DNA of 64,000 nucleotides from Micromussa lordhowensis (Eukaryota; Cnidaria; Anthozoa; Scleractinia; Lobophylliidae): NCBI GenBank assembly GCA_964020085.1, contig OZ026595.1, positions 21,456,653 to 21,520,652 of the forward strand, read 5' to 3'. Shown piece by piece: positions 41,608 to 52,174 of this stretch (position 1 is its first letter; each line of letters starts with the position of its first letter). The notes under the pieces were generated by a model. It saw only the letters and a program-made list of their open reading frames with translations, ran no database searches and was not told where the DNA came from. The position numbers and the translations under genes were made by a program.

Positions 41608-44600
41608 TCACCCTTGTTGGATATGAGATGATTATAGCCAACTCAGCGCTATGCGCCTCGTTGGCTATCTATTATCTCATATCCAACGCGTGCTTGTGGA
41701 ATAATTGTTAATTATTATACATCAGACTCACTATGAAAAATCTGATTGGTCGAGAGCATTCAATCAATTCACAATAGCTTGTGAACTTGACATGATAAAT
41801 GCAATATCTGCTGCAGATATTGCATTTATCATGTCAAGTTCAACGTCTGCCTGGTTACTAAACCCCTTGGAGTGTTCTCCTCAGAAACAAAATGGCTGAA
41901 CGCTTCGCTTCTGTTTCTGAGTACGGCAGATAACACAGACCTCGGTTTTGATAATTCATGATATCCTGCTCAACCTGTTTATTGTCATGTAAATCCCACC
42001 ATTTCTCAGACAGTTTAAACAACCATTATTAGTCAAAGGAACTATTAATACTGAAAGGTTGTTTTCTCAAGTGATATTAGGAGGCCAGGTGAGAGGGCAA
42101 AGTATATCAACTTGAAGGGAATGGAAGGGACTTTTAATAACATTAGAAGCTAAAGAGTGGTTTTCAGTTGAGTGTCAAAAGTAATCAGGCAATTACTTTG
42201 GTTTTGGTTTTGGCATTACTAAGGTTTGAGATTGGCTGATTAGTTTAATTGGTAAGTAATTGATTTGCTTTTAATTTTAAGACACTAAATTGAAAACCAC
42301 TCTAAAACACAGTAACAGTATCATAATAATATTATTACTGTATGCAAATTCACAAAAAGAAGATGGGTGCTTAGTGATCATTACATACTATATCCATGAA
42401 AGTTGAGTAAATTGATCACCTTCTAAAGTGACTGATGTATCTCCAGATAACTTCAATTCCACTTGTGTCTTGAGTGTCTTTAGATTTTCATCCAGTCTCT
42501 CTTGAGCACTACAAGGTCAGGATAATTAACGCGAGATTCAGTGGATAAGTTTGTCATATCAAAAACAGTGCAATGCTTGCTTTTCATACCACTAATTGGT
42601 ACAAAATTGTATTACTCTTAACAGCTAAACACAGGCCTTGTTATGGATTCCCCTTAAAATCTACTGCAATACATGTATCACAGGAACAATCGTGGTTACC
42701 GTACTTAGAAAGAAAGAAAGAACTTACTGTGAATGGGCTCTTGACTTCCAATAATATATAGACTTTCATTCATCATGAAGAAATATTATTTGTTAAAGAT
42801 ATTATTTATTACTGAATGTAATAGCAGCTACTCTCTGTCTAGCCTTTGGAAAACTTTGAACGTTGGTATTAGTTAGAAAGAACAATTTGTGAATCTTACT
42901 GTGCTAAGAATTCATCGCATAGCTCATCAGCAGGTTCCCTTAATTGAAGCAGTAGATCTACACATTCTGCCAACTGCTTGGGTGTTGACTATAGAAAGGA
43001 AACAGAAAAAAAAAACATTTTTCATAACAGATTCCAAGGCACTACTATTGTTCAATCAGGAACTTCCTTAAAACTGTTACACATGCACATGTATATCATA
43101 TAGTTTATACCGTATGCTATGATCTTGTAAAAAACAAGACTTTGGGCATACCATTTTCCAAGGAGGTGTGCTGTACTTGTACTAAGGTAGGATGCCCTGG
43201 GGTCAATTTAATAAAGAAATTACACTTGAAGTTTTTACACAATGTAATTTACAAGTGTGAAGGTAAAAGGTAAAGTCTGCATACGAGCCAAGTGGCCCAT
43301 CAGGCCGGACCTTATCCCGGTTTCCCTAGCATGAAGCGACTAGGAATATTTCTACTCCCCCCTGGATGGGATGCCAGTCCATCGCAGGGTTACCCCCAGC
43401 ATTAAATTTGCCAGTACCCATTTATACACCTGGGTTGAGAGAGGCACTGTGAAAGTAAAGTGTCTTGCCTAAGAACACAACACAATGTCCTCGGCCAGGG
43501 CTCGAACCCGGAGCGCTCGCTACGGAGTCGAGCGCACTAACCATGAGGCCACCGCGCCTCCCCACATGTGTGAAGTCCAGGTTGTAAATACAAGGATATT
43601 TCAATAAAATAATTTTCTACACTGGAATTTTCACTTGTATCCTGAGTCAGGATACAAGTGTAAATTGCAGCCTTACAACTCTGTTTGAACGTACATGCAT
43701 TTTGACAAATGTAAATCAGTTTAATATCAATATTCCTAGGTTGGCAGATAACTTGACATCTCAGTAGCACATCGAGTTCCACGTTACTTGAACACAACTT
43801 GTTTTGAGGCTCCAATATCCTTTACAGAAGTCGTACATGTACTCAATGTTTACAAGTGACATGCGACTTGTATTTCGCTCTTGTGTTTTACAAGTTGGAC
43901 TCTTGTAAAAATACAAGTTGGACTCTTGTAACAGTTTTATTAAATTTGATACTTAACATCCTTTACAAGTGTAGTGCTACACCTGCAATTTAAAGTAGGA
44001 CACTTGTAACCTGGACTTGTAACAGTGTTTATTGAACTCATTTTCGTCTGTGCTTGTAAATAACAATAGTCAGATTTGTATATTACAAGTGTAAACATTT
44101 TATTAAATTGACCCCTGGTTTCAAGTTTAGGCATATAGATCTGGCTAAGGAGATGAAAACACTGTGTAATTAATAACCTTTGGATTCCTGAGTTGTTCCC
44201 TCAGTTGAACTATCAGCTGTTTTACAATCTCGTCACAGTCCTGATGAATGCCGTGAAATGATGGCATGTGGCTATAATGGTGAAGGACATCTCTTGCTTT
44301 TGTATAATATCTGCAAGTACAAACAAATACAGTAAAAACCTGCATATACATGTAAGAACCTAGTGGTGCAAGAACCTGCTACAAAAAATTTGCCATTTCA
44401 ATATCCAAAAATATAAGAACCTGTTTAGCCAAGCAAGATCATACAGGTTCTTACATGTACATGTAAGGTTACAGTTAAATATGATAAATATTTTAACCTA
44501 GGAGTGTGACTTTGAGATTGCAAATTTACATACACTAATAATTTAATGAAAATACGTATAATACAGTTGTGAATAAATGCTGTCTATTCAAGGACAAAAT

Positions 44601-47600
44601 GGTAATCAAATCATATATCTCCTTCATAGAAATTAAGAACCTAATTAAGAACCTACTTAGCCTAAATTGCCGATAACTACCCCAAAATACAAGAACTTAT
44701 TTTGCCAGACTTCAAAAAATGTAGGTTCTTACATGTGGGTTTTTACTGTAGGGCTCCACAAAACTTAAAGGTTTACAAATAGGCCAATTTAGATCTCCAA
44801 CATGATTTTTATGCTTACCGGTAATAATAAATTATATTATTATTTGATTTATTGTAAATTTCCAAACTTTACCTGACAGCCAGTCCATATTGTTTCATTT
44901 CAACACACTTGTTTAGTCTTGATGGCAACTCAAAGAGAAACTGAAGCTGTTATGAGAAAAACAAATTGCAACTGTTGTACAGAATTGCAAAAATGCTGTC
45001 TGTTTGTACTTACATTGTTTAAAATTATGAAAAAAATTAGATAGTGATTACAATACACACTACATGTAACTTGTACAATTATGTCTGAAAACCAAACAGA
45101 GAAACAAAGCACCTTTTTCAGGAGTGCATGAACGCCTGATAACTTAGTGATCTGCTGTCTTTTTCCTTGAAGGGTTCCAGTTATCTTTTCGCTGAACTCT
45201 GTGATTGTCGACATGTTTGCTGCCAGCTTATCCATCTCTTCTTCCATTTTCTTGAAATCATGTTTCATCTTTTGCAAATAACAAATATGTAAAATTAATT
45301 AATTTAATGTTCAACTGGTATCCATTTCTCTTTACCCTTCTCTATACTTTTCTAGTAACTCATTATTCCAGGGATTCACTTTCATAAATTCATGTCTGAC
45401 TATTTTGAAAATTACTCACCTTCCTTATCGTGTCAGTAGCACTGATAAACTTGTTATAGTTTTCATACACCAAGGTCTGCATCTCACTGTCTAATGATCT
45501 GATTTCTACAAAAAATGATAATTTTATCATTAATAAGTAATGGCACATACTTACATTTAAATCCGGTCTATTCTGTGTGGGAGACATGTTGGCGTAATGG
45601 TTAGAGAGCACTGGACTATGGATCGAGTGATCCCGATTCAACCCTGGTCTTCGTCAAAGATACTACAGTTTGAATAGGTATACTCTCACAGAGACACTAT
45701 CCACCCAGGCATATGATTGGCTACTGGCAAATTGTTGGAGCAACCTTGAGAGAATGCTGAGGACTACCCTGCAATCCAGGGAGGGGGGGTTTCAATACTA
45801 CTAGCTGTCGACACCTTCAAGCCAGTACTGAGTAGGGCTTGAGAGGCTTTACTTTTCCTTTCTCATTTTATTGGTGGCCACAATAAGGAAAAAAAGAATA
45901 ATCAAATATTCAACACAACAATATTATTTCATCCTCACGTTTGGAAATATCTGTTTCTCTATCCAGAAGCTCAGTTAATGATTTCTCTTTGAAAAGCTTT
46001 TCCAAAAATGTCTCAGGCTTGAAATGTGCACCATTGATGTCACAGGAATCAATGACAGCTGACTTTCCAGGCTCTTCTCCAACTCCATAATACATCTTTA
46101 GCATTCCACGGCGCTGACGATGCCTCACCCGGGCCATATCTCCCTCTTCCTCTGCTATTTAACAAATAAAAATGCCTTAACTGCTTAAAAAGATGCTATT
46201 AAAAAACACATAAATACAAGTACATAAATAAAAATTAAGATACATTTAAAAATAGAAATTTTCTTCTTATAATGACTTTACCAATACCCTAGTCAAAACC
46301 ATGGTAGTAAATAACTCCAAACAGATATCTAAATAGTGAAAAGTCTGTATATTAACTATTAACTTTCTACTGTCTGCTGAACTTTATTTTTTGGATTTTA
46401 GGATTTTACAGTTTGGTTTATTCTTTCATTTGTAAAATCCATTTATTTTCCATGCTAAAGCTATTTGAATAAAGATATAGCTACATGAAGTTCATACTTA
46501 ACTCATAACTGTTATGCTGTTACTAAGACAAGCTGTTCAAATATCTGGTGATATTTAGGGTGAATTTTAGATTTTTCAATTTTGTGTGATCGAGTTTGAT
46601 TGGGTTCAATTAGTTCAGAAATCAAACATGATCAAACTCCCTCACACAAATTTTTTAGAGCTCTTTTCTTGGTTTGATTGAGTTTGATTATTGAACTAAT
46701 CAAACCAATCACTCAACAGAACAGTTCAATTAGTAACATCGGGTATGAGGGGTCCAGGTATTCTGTTTTAGAAGAGTGACATAACAGTTAAATGTGTATC
46801 ACAGAAATCCATGAATATCCATGTTATTTCCTTTCCCAGTTTCCCATCAACACAACAAATAACAAAAGAATCAACAAGAACGAGGACCAAGACTTACATT
46901 TTTGTGGTGGCTCTGAAAAGAGCCGTTTTATAACCGGTTTTAGAATCTGTTATCTAGAGCCATTTTAACTTTTTAAACTTTAACTTTTTTAACTTTTATT
47001 ATTTTAAAATTTTTAGTTTCTTAAAGTTTTTGTACAAGGAAGAAATAACTTTTTCTTCTAGAAGTTTCTGATTTTACTTAGTAGAATAGGCTGTCAATCA
47101 AGGTCATAGAGCATGCAGGGTTTCAAAATTACCTTTTTTGGAACTACAGTGTATAACAGTTGTATTAGACATGAGAATTGGGAAAGGTTTTGTTTTAACT
47201 GCAGTTTGAGTGCATTCATATCCTAATTTCAACACATGCGCATTCAGGCATTGTGTATTTTTTGGAAAAGAAAGTGACCACACCCTGTCCCTCATGTCTG
47301 AAGGTGCCCATAGGGCTATGGTTTTGGTTTTCGTTTGAGAAACACCCCTGTTCATTTTTGGTTTGGAAATTATTTATATTTTCCAAGTTGTAGTGTTGGA
47401 ACGATTTCACTCCTTCACTAGGTCACTTCCTGTTAGACATTTGGAACCTAGGGGGGGGATTCCCATATGAGAAGGTCAAGGATGCTCGTCGAAAAACTTG
47501 AATTTAACTCCTAAAGAAGACTAACATGGGCATTGCTCAAGCTTCATTAGACCCCTGAAAGATACCACTTAAAACAGAATTGGTTTAATTACTAGCCACT

Positions 47601-49054
47601 GTTCAAGAAAGGATCCAGCATGCACTTGTAGACCCGACTTGACTACTCGAGAGATCAGCGGAAAACAAATGAGAGTGTTTCGTTTATTATTATTTCTATG
47701 AGTGTACCCAAAAGGATACTTTGACAGCTAAGAATGGTGATGTTTCGTCATCAACACCCTGAGACCAGAATCCTTGATTTGCACCCAAGACGATGAGTAC
47801 CCCCGACCTTTTCATATAGGAGTCCCCCCTGTGTTTAGAACATAGCGCTGTCCAAGGCTGTTTTACAGTCAATTGCACCGTGTCAAGTTAGTTATTCTCT
47901 GAATTTCTGACGCAAATACTCAATATCTTACCGCACAAATGATCTACATTGAATCAATTTTCACACAAATGTTTTTATATAGAGAAGCTAACTATATAAT
48001 TGTATTTCCCAAAGGTGTCCGCTTATACAGGTTTAACCGTACTTGATTGCCAAAAACTGAGGAAATATTGAAAATATTGATGAGCTATATGAATTTTCGA
48101 ATTATGTTTCAAGCTGTGATTAAAAGTTTTGGACAATCACCAGACAAGAGAATTGAGAAGAATTTGAACAACGCGTTCCGCTATTATTTATACAGCATTG
48201 TAAATAAATACTTCAAAGATGAATAAGGGCATGGCAAAATGATTTGAGCAAAATAGTTGATCAATAGGCATAACACAAGACTGGGAGTTCAGCAGTCACT
48301 AATATCGCCTTGGAAAGGGAAGAAATAAAAAGGAAAAATAAGAAGTTACTACAACACAGGGTATTCGTATTTGGTAACCCATCCAAGGAACCCTGTCGAG
48401 CAGGGCTTAACTTTGTTGAGCGGACGAGATGTGGTGCAGTCCTTGTGGTATTGTGGTGTTATGACTCTAATTTGGATTTATTTTTTTTATTTCTATGATC
48501 TATCAAAAGGTAACAAACAAAGAAAAAACAACTGATATCGCCTGGGAAAATACAGAACGAAAAAAAAAATAGGAATGAAAATGAGAACCCAACTATACTT
48601 GCTTTGCTCATTGGACAAGACGCCATACTTTCTTTTATTTTATTTTTTGTAATTGTCTCGGACGAGGATCACCAATAAGTTAATGAATGTTTTCAACGGT
48701 TTTGCATGTACATCTCTTGGTGTATTCTCTTACCGTTGCGTTTTGCCAGTGGCCTTTAACTTTAACTTAAGCTACGAACTAAGACCTCAAGTCAGTGGCA
48801 TCAAAATTGTCACTGTTTACAGACGATCTATTTTCCACGTTGAGTGGCTCATAGCCACTTTGATTCCTACGGAACTTTCGCCTACATCCGAAAAATTATA
48901 AGCTAAGCGACACCTGCCACACTCATTTTTCCTACACGGTTTAACACAGATAAAATAGTTGATAACCTAGAGTCAGTGAACAAATCAGAAAGTTAGCGGT
49001 ACATTATCCGAGGTCCAAATAGAGCTTACCTTCAGCTTCTGCTCTTCCCTCCAT
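32022..49054 (-). CDS. VPS51: Vacuolar protein sorting 51 (VPS51), GARP/EARP subunit
   Basis: 23 exons on minus: 49030-49054, 45939-46154, 45420-45505, 45113-45268, 44873-44946, 44178-44310, 42900-42988, 42420-42508, 40110-40213, 39826-39940, 39526-39626, 38853-38932, 38026-38147, 37133-37255, 35508-35600, 35032-35136, 34775-34822, 34383-34539, 34021-34087, 33314-33440, 32743-32855, 32318-32396 and 32022-32051. They encode about 778 residues (human 782). VPS51 links the GARP and EARP complexes that tether endosome-derived vesicles at the trans-Golgi and recycling endosomes. Conserved blocks: [101 protein letters not shown] and the C-terminal VIEVICERG. Phases match at every junction except exon 8 to exon 9 (ends phase 1, next starts phase 0), so a small exon of 3n+2 nt is missing from the model. 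Introns are full of MITEs and SINEs. Confidence 0.95.
33081..33232. mobile_element. MITE in VPS51 intron
   Basis: The left arm CAGTTGTTCAAAGGCTGGAC pairs with the right arm GCCTTTCGAACAACCCGGG. The inner pair is GCTATCCAGTGGATA / TATCCACTGGACAG. It is about 150 bp and nearly fully self-complementary. Confidence 0.75.
37540..37916. mobile_element. Inverted-repeat element in VPS51 intron (copy 1)
   Basis: The ends AACTCCCATATGAAAAGGT and ACCTTTTCATATGGGAACC are inverted and close to a C/G homopolymer. The interior (TTTATTATTATTTCT, GATACTTTAACAGCTAA, GTTTCGTCATGGACACCC) is shared with 47451-47829. Confidence 0.8.
38510..38744. mobile_element. MITE in VPS51 intron
   Basis: The ends GTGTTCACACTTGGTGCC and GGCACCAAGTGTGAACAT form an exact 18-bp inverted pair. 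It is 235 bp and non-coding. Confidence 0.8.
40486..40592. mobile_element. Palindromic MITE, ATTTCTATGAGGTGAT family
   Basis: The outer arms AACAATTAGATTAT / ATAATCTAATTGTT and inner arms GATTTCTATGAGGTGATAGT / ACTATCACGTCATAGAAATC make nearly the whole element a hairpin. Relatives are at 20736-20893 and 57348-57415. Confidence 0.75.
41594..41709. mobile_element. Palindromic MITE with AACAATTATTCCAC ends
   Basis: AACAATTATTCCAC on the left and GTGGAATAATTGTT on the right, with the inner pair TTGGATATGAGAT / ATCTCATATCCAA. A similar end motif (CTAATTGTTAATTATT) occurs near 51250. Confidence 0.7.
41782..41842. repeat. 61-bp perfect hairpin
   Basis: 30-bp arms, exact inverted copies, flank a single central T at 41812 (ATATCTGC T GCAGATAT core). 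It probably forms the centre of another short MITE that abuts the element at 41594-41709. Confidence 0.85.
42154..42303. mobile_element. MITE, AGAGTGGTTTTCA family (copy 2)
   Basis: AGAGTGGTTTTCAGTTGAGT at the left and its inverse ACACTAAATTGAAAACCACTCT at the right (20 of 23 paired). The interior GGTTTTGGTTTTGGCATTAC and TTGGCTGATTAGTTTAATTG match copy 1 at 17101-17236 in reverse. Confidence 0.8.
43197..44117. mobile_element. Inverted-repeat element interrupted by a SINE
   Basis: The ends CTGGGGTCAATTTAATAAA and TTTATTAAATTGACCCCTGG are inverted. The interior carries many copies of ACAAGTGTA and CTTGTAA. The SINE at 43262-43561 splits it, so the element was there first. Confidence 0.7.
43262..43561 (-). 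mobile_element. tRNA-derived SINE
   Basis: On minus, the head GGAGGCGCGGTGGCCTCATG is followed by GTTAGTGCGCTCGACTCCG and the B-box GGTTCGAGCCCTGG. The body includes CCCAGGTGTATAAATGGGTA and ATCCCATCCAGGGGGGAGTA. Diverged relatives are at 59080-59260 (minus) and about 45585-45850 (plus). Confidence 0.85.
44329..44749. mobile_element. Inverted-repeat element in VPS51 intron 5
   Basis: The ends ACAGTAAAAACCTGC / GTGGGTTTTTACTGT and ACATGTAAGAACCT / AGGTTCTTACATGT are inverted. The AGGTTCTTACATGT motif recurs internally near 44450. Confidence 0.7.
45585..45850 (+). mobile_element. Old tRNA-derived SINE in VPS51 intron 2
   Basis: A-box-like TTGGCGTAATGGTTAGAGAG and a degenerate B-box CCCGATTCAACCCTGG, then a body with ACTACCCTGCAATCCAGGGA. 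That body parallels the one in the SINE at 43262-43561. Divergence is high. Confidence 0.6.
47451..47829. mobile_element. Inverted-repeat element in VPS51 intron 1 (copy 2)
   Basis: The left end GGGGATTCCCATATGAGAAGG is inverted at the right end CCTTTTCATATAGGAGTCCCC. It shares TTTATTATTATTTCT, GGATACTTTGACAGCTAA and ATGTTTCGTCATCAACACCC with copy 1 at 37540-37916, in the same orientation. Confidence 0.8.
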
Positions 49055-49599
49055 CTTGAAATTGACTGTGTATTTTGAGGCCTGGTTACATTGGTACAAG
49101 ACCTACGTCAAGTAAGACCCAATGTAATGTACCAATACACGTTTTCATGTAGGTATTCAGACGCGCGGTCGTTGTGGATGCGAAGCTTCGTTCTGTTATT
49201 TATTGTATAAATCAGAGAAACTATTGGAAAAAGAATTTAAAATGCCACAAGGTAAGCAGTTTGTAAAGAAAAACATTGATTCGCATTCCATCGCTGAGGT
49301 TGCCTAGTGCGGACTCAAGGTGATGGCTCTAAATAGTTTCCAGCACTTTTTATGACTCTTAGATTTTGATGGGCCATTTAACCACTTTTTATCAGTCGAT
49401 GCTACAATCATAGTATCAACTGCCCAATTATTGTTGAACACGTTGTTGTTATCATTTTCGTGACACAATAGATTACCATAGCAAAAGAATGACCAGCTAA
49501 TAGCACCATTAATTTTAGCTTTAAGTACTCACACCCCGGGTCACACTGACACTGTACATTTCAAAAACGACACGGTGAAACGGGTCTCTGTAAAGTGGG

Positions 49600-49745
49600 A
49601 CCGGATGGTCCGGATGGCGGATGGCGGATGGAAAAATGCGGTTGATAAAATGGGAATGACAAAATGCAGATGATAAAATGAGGATGATAAAATGTGGATG
49701 GGAAATTGCGAATGACAATATGCAGGTGATAAAATCGTTATGAGG
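49600..49745. repeat. GATGATAAAATG minisatellite
   Basis: Degenerate tandem units of about 17-18 bp with the core GATGATAAAATG, preceded by GGATGGCGGATGGCGGATGG. Confidence 0.8.
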
Positions 49746-51156
49746 GGAAATTAACTTTAAGTGTTTTCTCACAGTTTTACTTGTAAACAATCCAGGCCAT
49801 CTTATAGAATTTAGGCCGGGGGAAGTCCATTATTTTTTTATTCAATCACAAAACAGATCAAACATACCGATCAAATAAAAAAAAAAACACCAAAAAGCCT
49901 TGATCAAATAATAACAGACTTTCCTTTTATCAACAGACTTTGTTCTTCTTGAGCTTTCGAATCTCTTTACGGTGGCCAATTCACATTTTCAACTCAATTG
50001 ATAAAACCAAATTATCTGTTCTTATTACTACTGTATCAAAGGACTGTCAACACTCTCTACTCCAGGGAAATTTACGCTGCAGAAAACAGACATTGTCAAA
50101 TTAAATGCCGCTACAGGTACAGTAACCGATCATGCCCCACTGTACCCTAGTTGAAAAATTTGCAAAGCAAAGTGCAAGTGGAAGAGCACGGACAATGGAG
50201 TTTATATAGCAACCATTCCTTGAACAAAGTTACCTGACTGATTGAACTTATATTGAAAGGGTACAGAACGTTTTTAAAGAGCATTTTTACAGCTTTTGCT
50301 CCCTGTTTTACTCTGATACAGATTTCATGCAATGAAAATAGTTTCGCTATTTTTTCTGGTTAAATTTAAACAAACTATACCCAATAAGCGTAACCAAGAT
50401 TGTAGAAATAACGTACGCAATATCAGGGACTTCCAAAATACAATTGTGCAAGGTATATGTCGGAAGAAAAGTGAACAACGCATCAGGGGTTGAAATTTGA
50501 GTCTGCAATCAAATGGAAGAATACCAGTACTGGGTCAGCGGTTAACTTAAAAAAAAAATTACTCTGTGAAACCCACTTACACGGGCCTCTGTTGATAGCA
50601 GCAAATGGTTGATTGGACCACCTGCCTAAATAAAGTTTGACTTGACTTAAATAGCTTCAGAATCTAGTTAATGAAAGACCACTCAACACTATTGAAGGCG
50701 TTTTGAAAATCTAGTAAATACAAAATCCTTAGCCTACTACACAGGTGCTTTTTGGGCTTGTCAGCAGTTACAGTGTAGTAAGTTAATGTTCTGACTGAGA
50801 TAACAGTCTTTAATTAATTCAGTTTGGCCTGGGTGGATTAGTGTCAGGAACACATTTTTCAATTTTTTTCTCAAATATGGCCTTGGAGTCAATTTTGTAG
50901 TCAACATTCAATTGTTATAGAGTAATTGGGTGCCAGTTGGATAAGAGCAATAAATACCATAAGTATCACCCAATTAGTGGACTAATGCAAATCCTGCATT
51001 TTAATTGGCTATGCTACTCGAGGACTTTAGCAATAGTCCTCGAGCACCATCGAGCGTGATGCTTTCTGTCGTTTTAGTCCCAAATAAATATTTCTTCAAC
51101 TTACATTTGTTAACTTTCTTATTGCCATTTCTGTCCGACTAGTTGGGTGATGCTAA

Positions 51157-51253
51157 AACAATTAGACCCTTCTCCCTCAAGGGCCACAGGTCAATAGCCC
51201 ATTCGGCTTCGCCTCATGGGCTATTGACCCGTAGCCCTTTCGAGCTAATTGTT
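51157..51253. mobile_element. Palindromic MITE
   Basis: AACAATTAG / CTAATTGTT outer arms and GGTCAATAGCCCAT / ATGGGCTATTGACC inner arms, with CAAGGGCCAC / GTAGCCCTTTCG between. The loop is TCGGCTTCGCCTC. Confidence 0.75.
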
Positions 51254-51839
51254 AATTATTACATGGCTAAGTTAGTTCAGAGGGCCTGAATACCTAAAAT
51301 CAACCAATCACATTGCTCCAGTGCAGGTCCAGTATTCTCTAAGTCCCAATTGATCCTGCACAATCACTCTTGAAGATTCTCTGTAACTTTATGGCTTATG
51401 TTCCTCAAAGGATTTGCTTTCACACAAAAGATTAGTTTTCTTTTTCTGTTTTGTTTATCATCAGACATGCGTTTACGCCCAGTTGACTCCCAATCAGAAT
51501 TGCGTGTTTGAAGTTTGAGTTGTTTTTCCAGTCCATAGTATTTTATCTTAACATTGCCAGTCATGTGATAAAAATTAACATCTTATTGTCCAAACTAGCT
51601 CAAGAACTTATTGGGAGAATATTGGCGCTCGCACGCTCTTTTTTGTACAGACCTTACTGGACTTGGTCCATACTGGAGATCAAGAAATCAAGGAGATACA
51701 ATCGCCATGTAGGTCATAAGATTCATTCAGGCATTGTGCTAGACTTGATGTCTTGGCTACTGGGTACAAGTTAGAGAAACTGAGTATTTAAATAAAAACA
51801 TAACACATAGACATCAAGTTGTCTTGTTAGCCAAGTGGC

Positions 51840-51845
51840 TTTATT
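51840..51845 (-). terminator. Polyadenylation signal of the BRICHOS gene
   Basis: AATAAA on minus, about 195 bp after the stop codon at 52041, in an A-rich stretch. It is the best candidate 3' end; others were not ruled out. Confidence 0.45.
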
Positions 51846-52040
51846 TTCTTTCATTTAGCATGTGGCTTAATTGCTTTGAACTGTTTACAGCTAAATCCCC
51901 TGTTAGCAGAATTCCTGTCATTTACAAGACAGTGGAAAAGCTGACTTTAACCCCAAACTTAAAAAATAGCAAACTAAAAAATATCACAAAGCTTTGTGTT
52001 ATAGCGCCACATTGGTGGGTAAATGCAGGGAAATTCTGCT

Positions 52041-52174
52041 TCACCCGGAAATCCAAGTGCACACTTCGCGGCACACATTCTTACACACTGGATGGCAAGC
52101 CCAGCCACTGCACTTGGTATAGCAACTCAAGACACAGACAATTCTACACACGTTTTTCCAAGTGCGTTTTGTAT
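52041..52174 (-). CDS. Final exon: predicted mature 8-Cys cationic peptide
   Basis: This exon follows a strong TTTTTTTCAG acceptor in phase 1 and codes for residues 189-232. After the KR pair come 40 residues with Cys at peptide positions 6, 10, 14, 18, 23, 27, 31 and 35, i.e. C-x3-C-x3-C-x3-C-x4-C-x3-C-x3-C-x3-C. That spacing would place the cysteines on one face of two helices joined by a Ser-Gly-Trp-Ala turn. Basic residues (K3, R7, K17, K28, R32) against one acidic residue (E33) give a net charge near +4. It ends ...WISG-stop, and a terminal Gly can serve as an amidation donor. The peptide sits alone in its exon, so the BRICHOS scaffold and the payload are separate modules. Toxin-like or structural roles cannot be excluded. 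Confidence 0.8.

Larger units (their letters stand above)
49055..51839. other. Intergenic region upstream of VPS51
   Basis: No credible exon. It holds a short-period repeat at 49600-49745, a 65-bp segment (49953-50018) also present at 31099-31163, and a palindromic element at 51157-51253. The VPS51 promoter must lie just right of 49054. Confidence 0.5.

Noticed and set aside
42043..42050. 8-nt microexon TATTAATA for VPS51
   Set aside because: The length and phase would fit, but the donor (GTTCCT) is poor and there is no family support.
43422..43604. 60-codon frame on minus
   Set aside because: Translation of the SINE head at 43262-43561.
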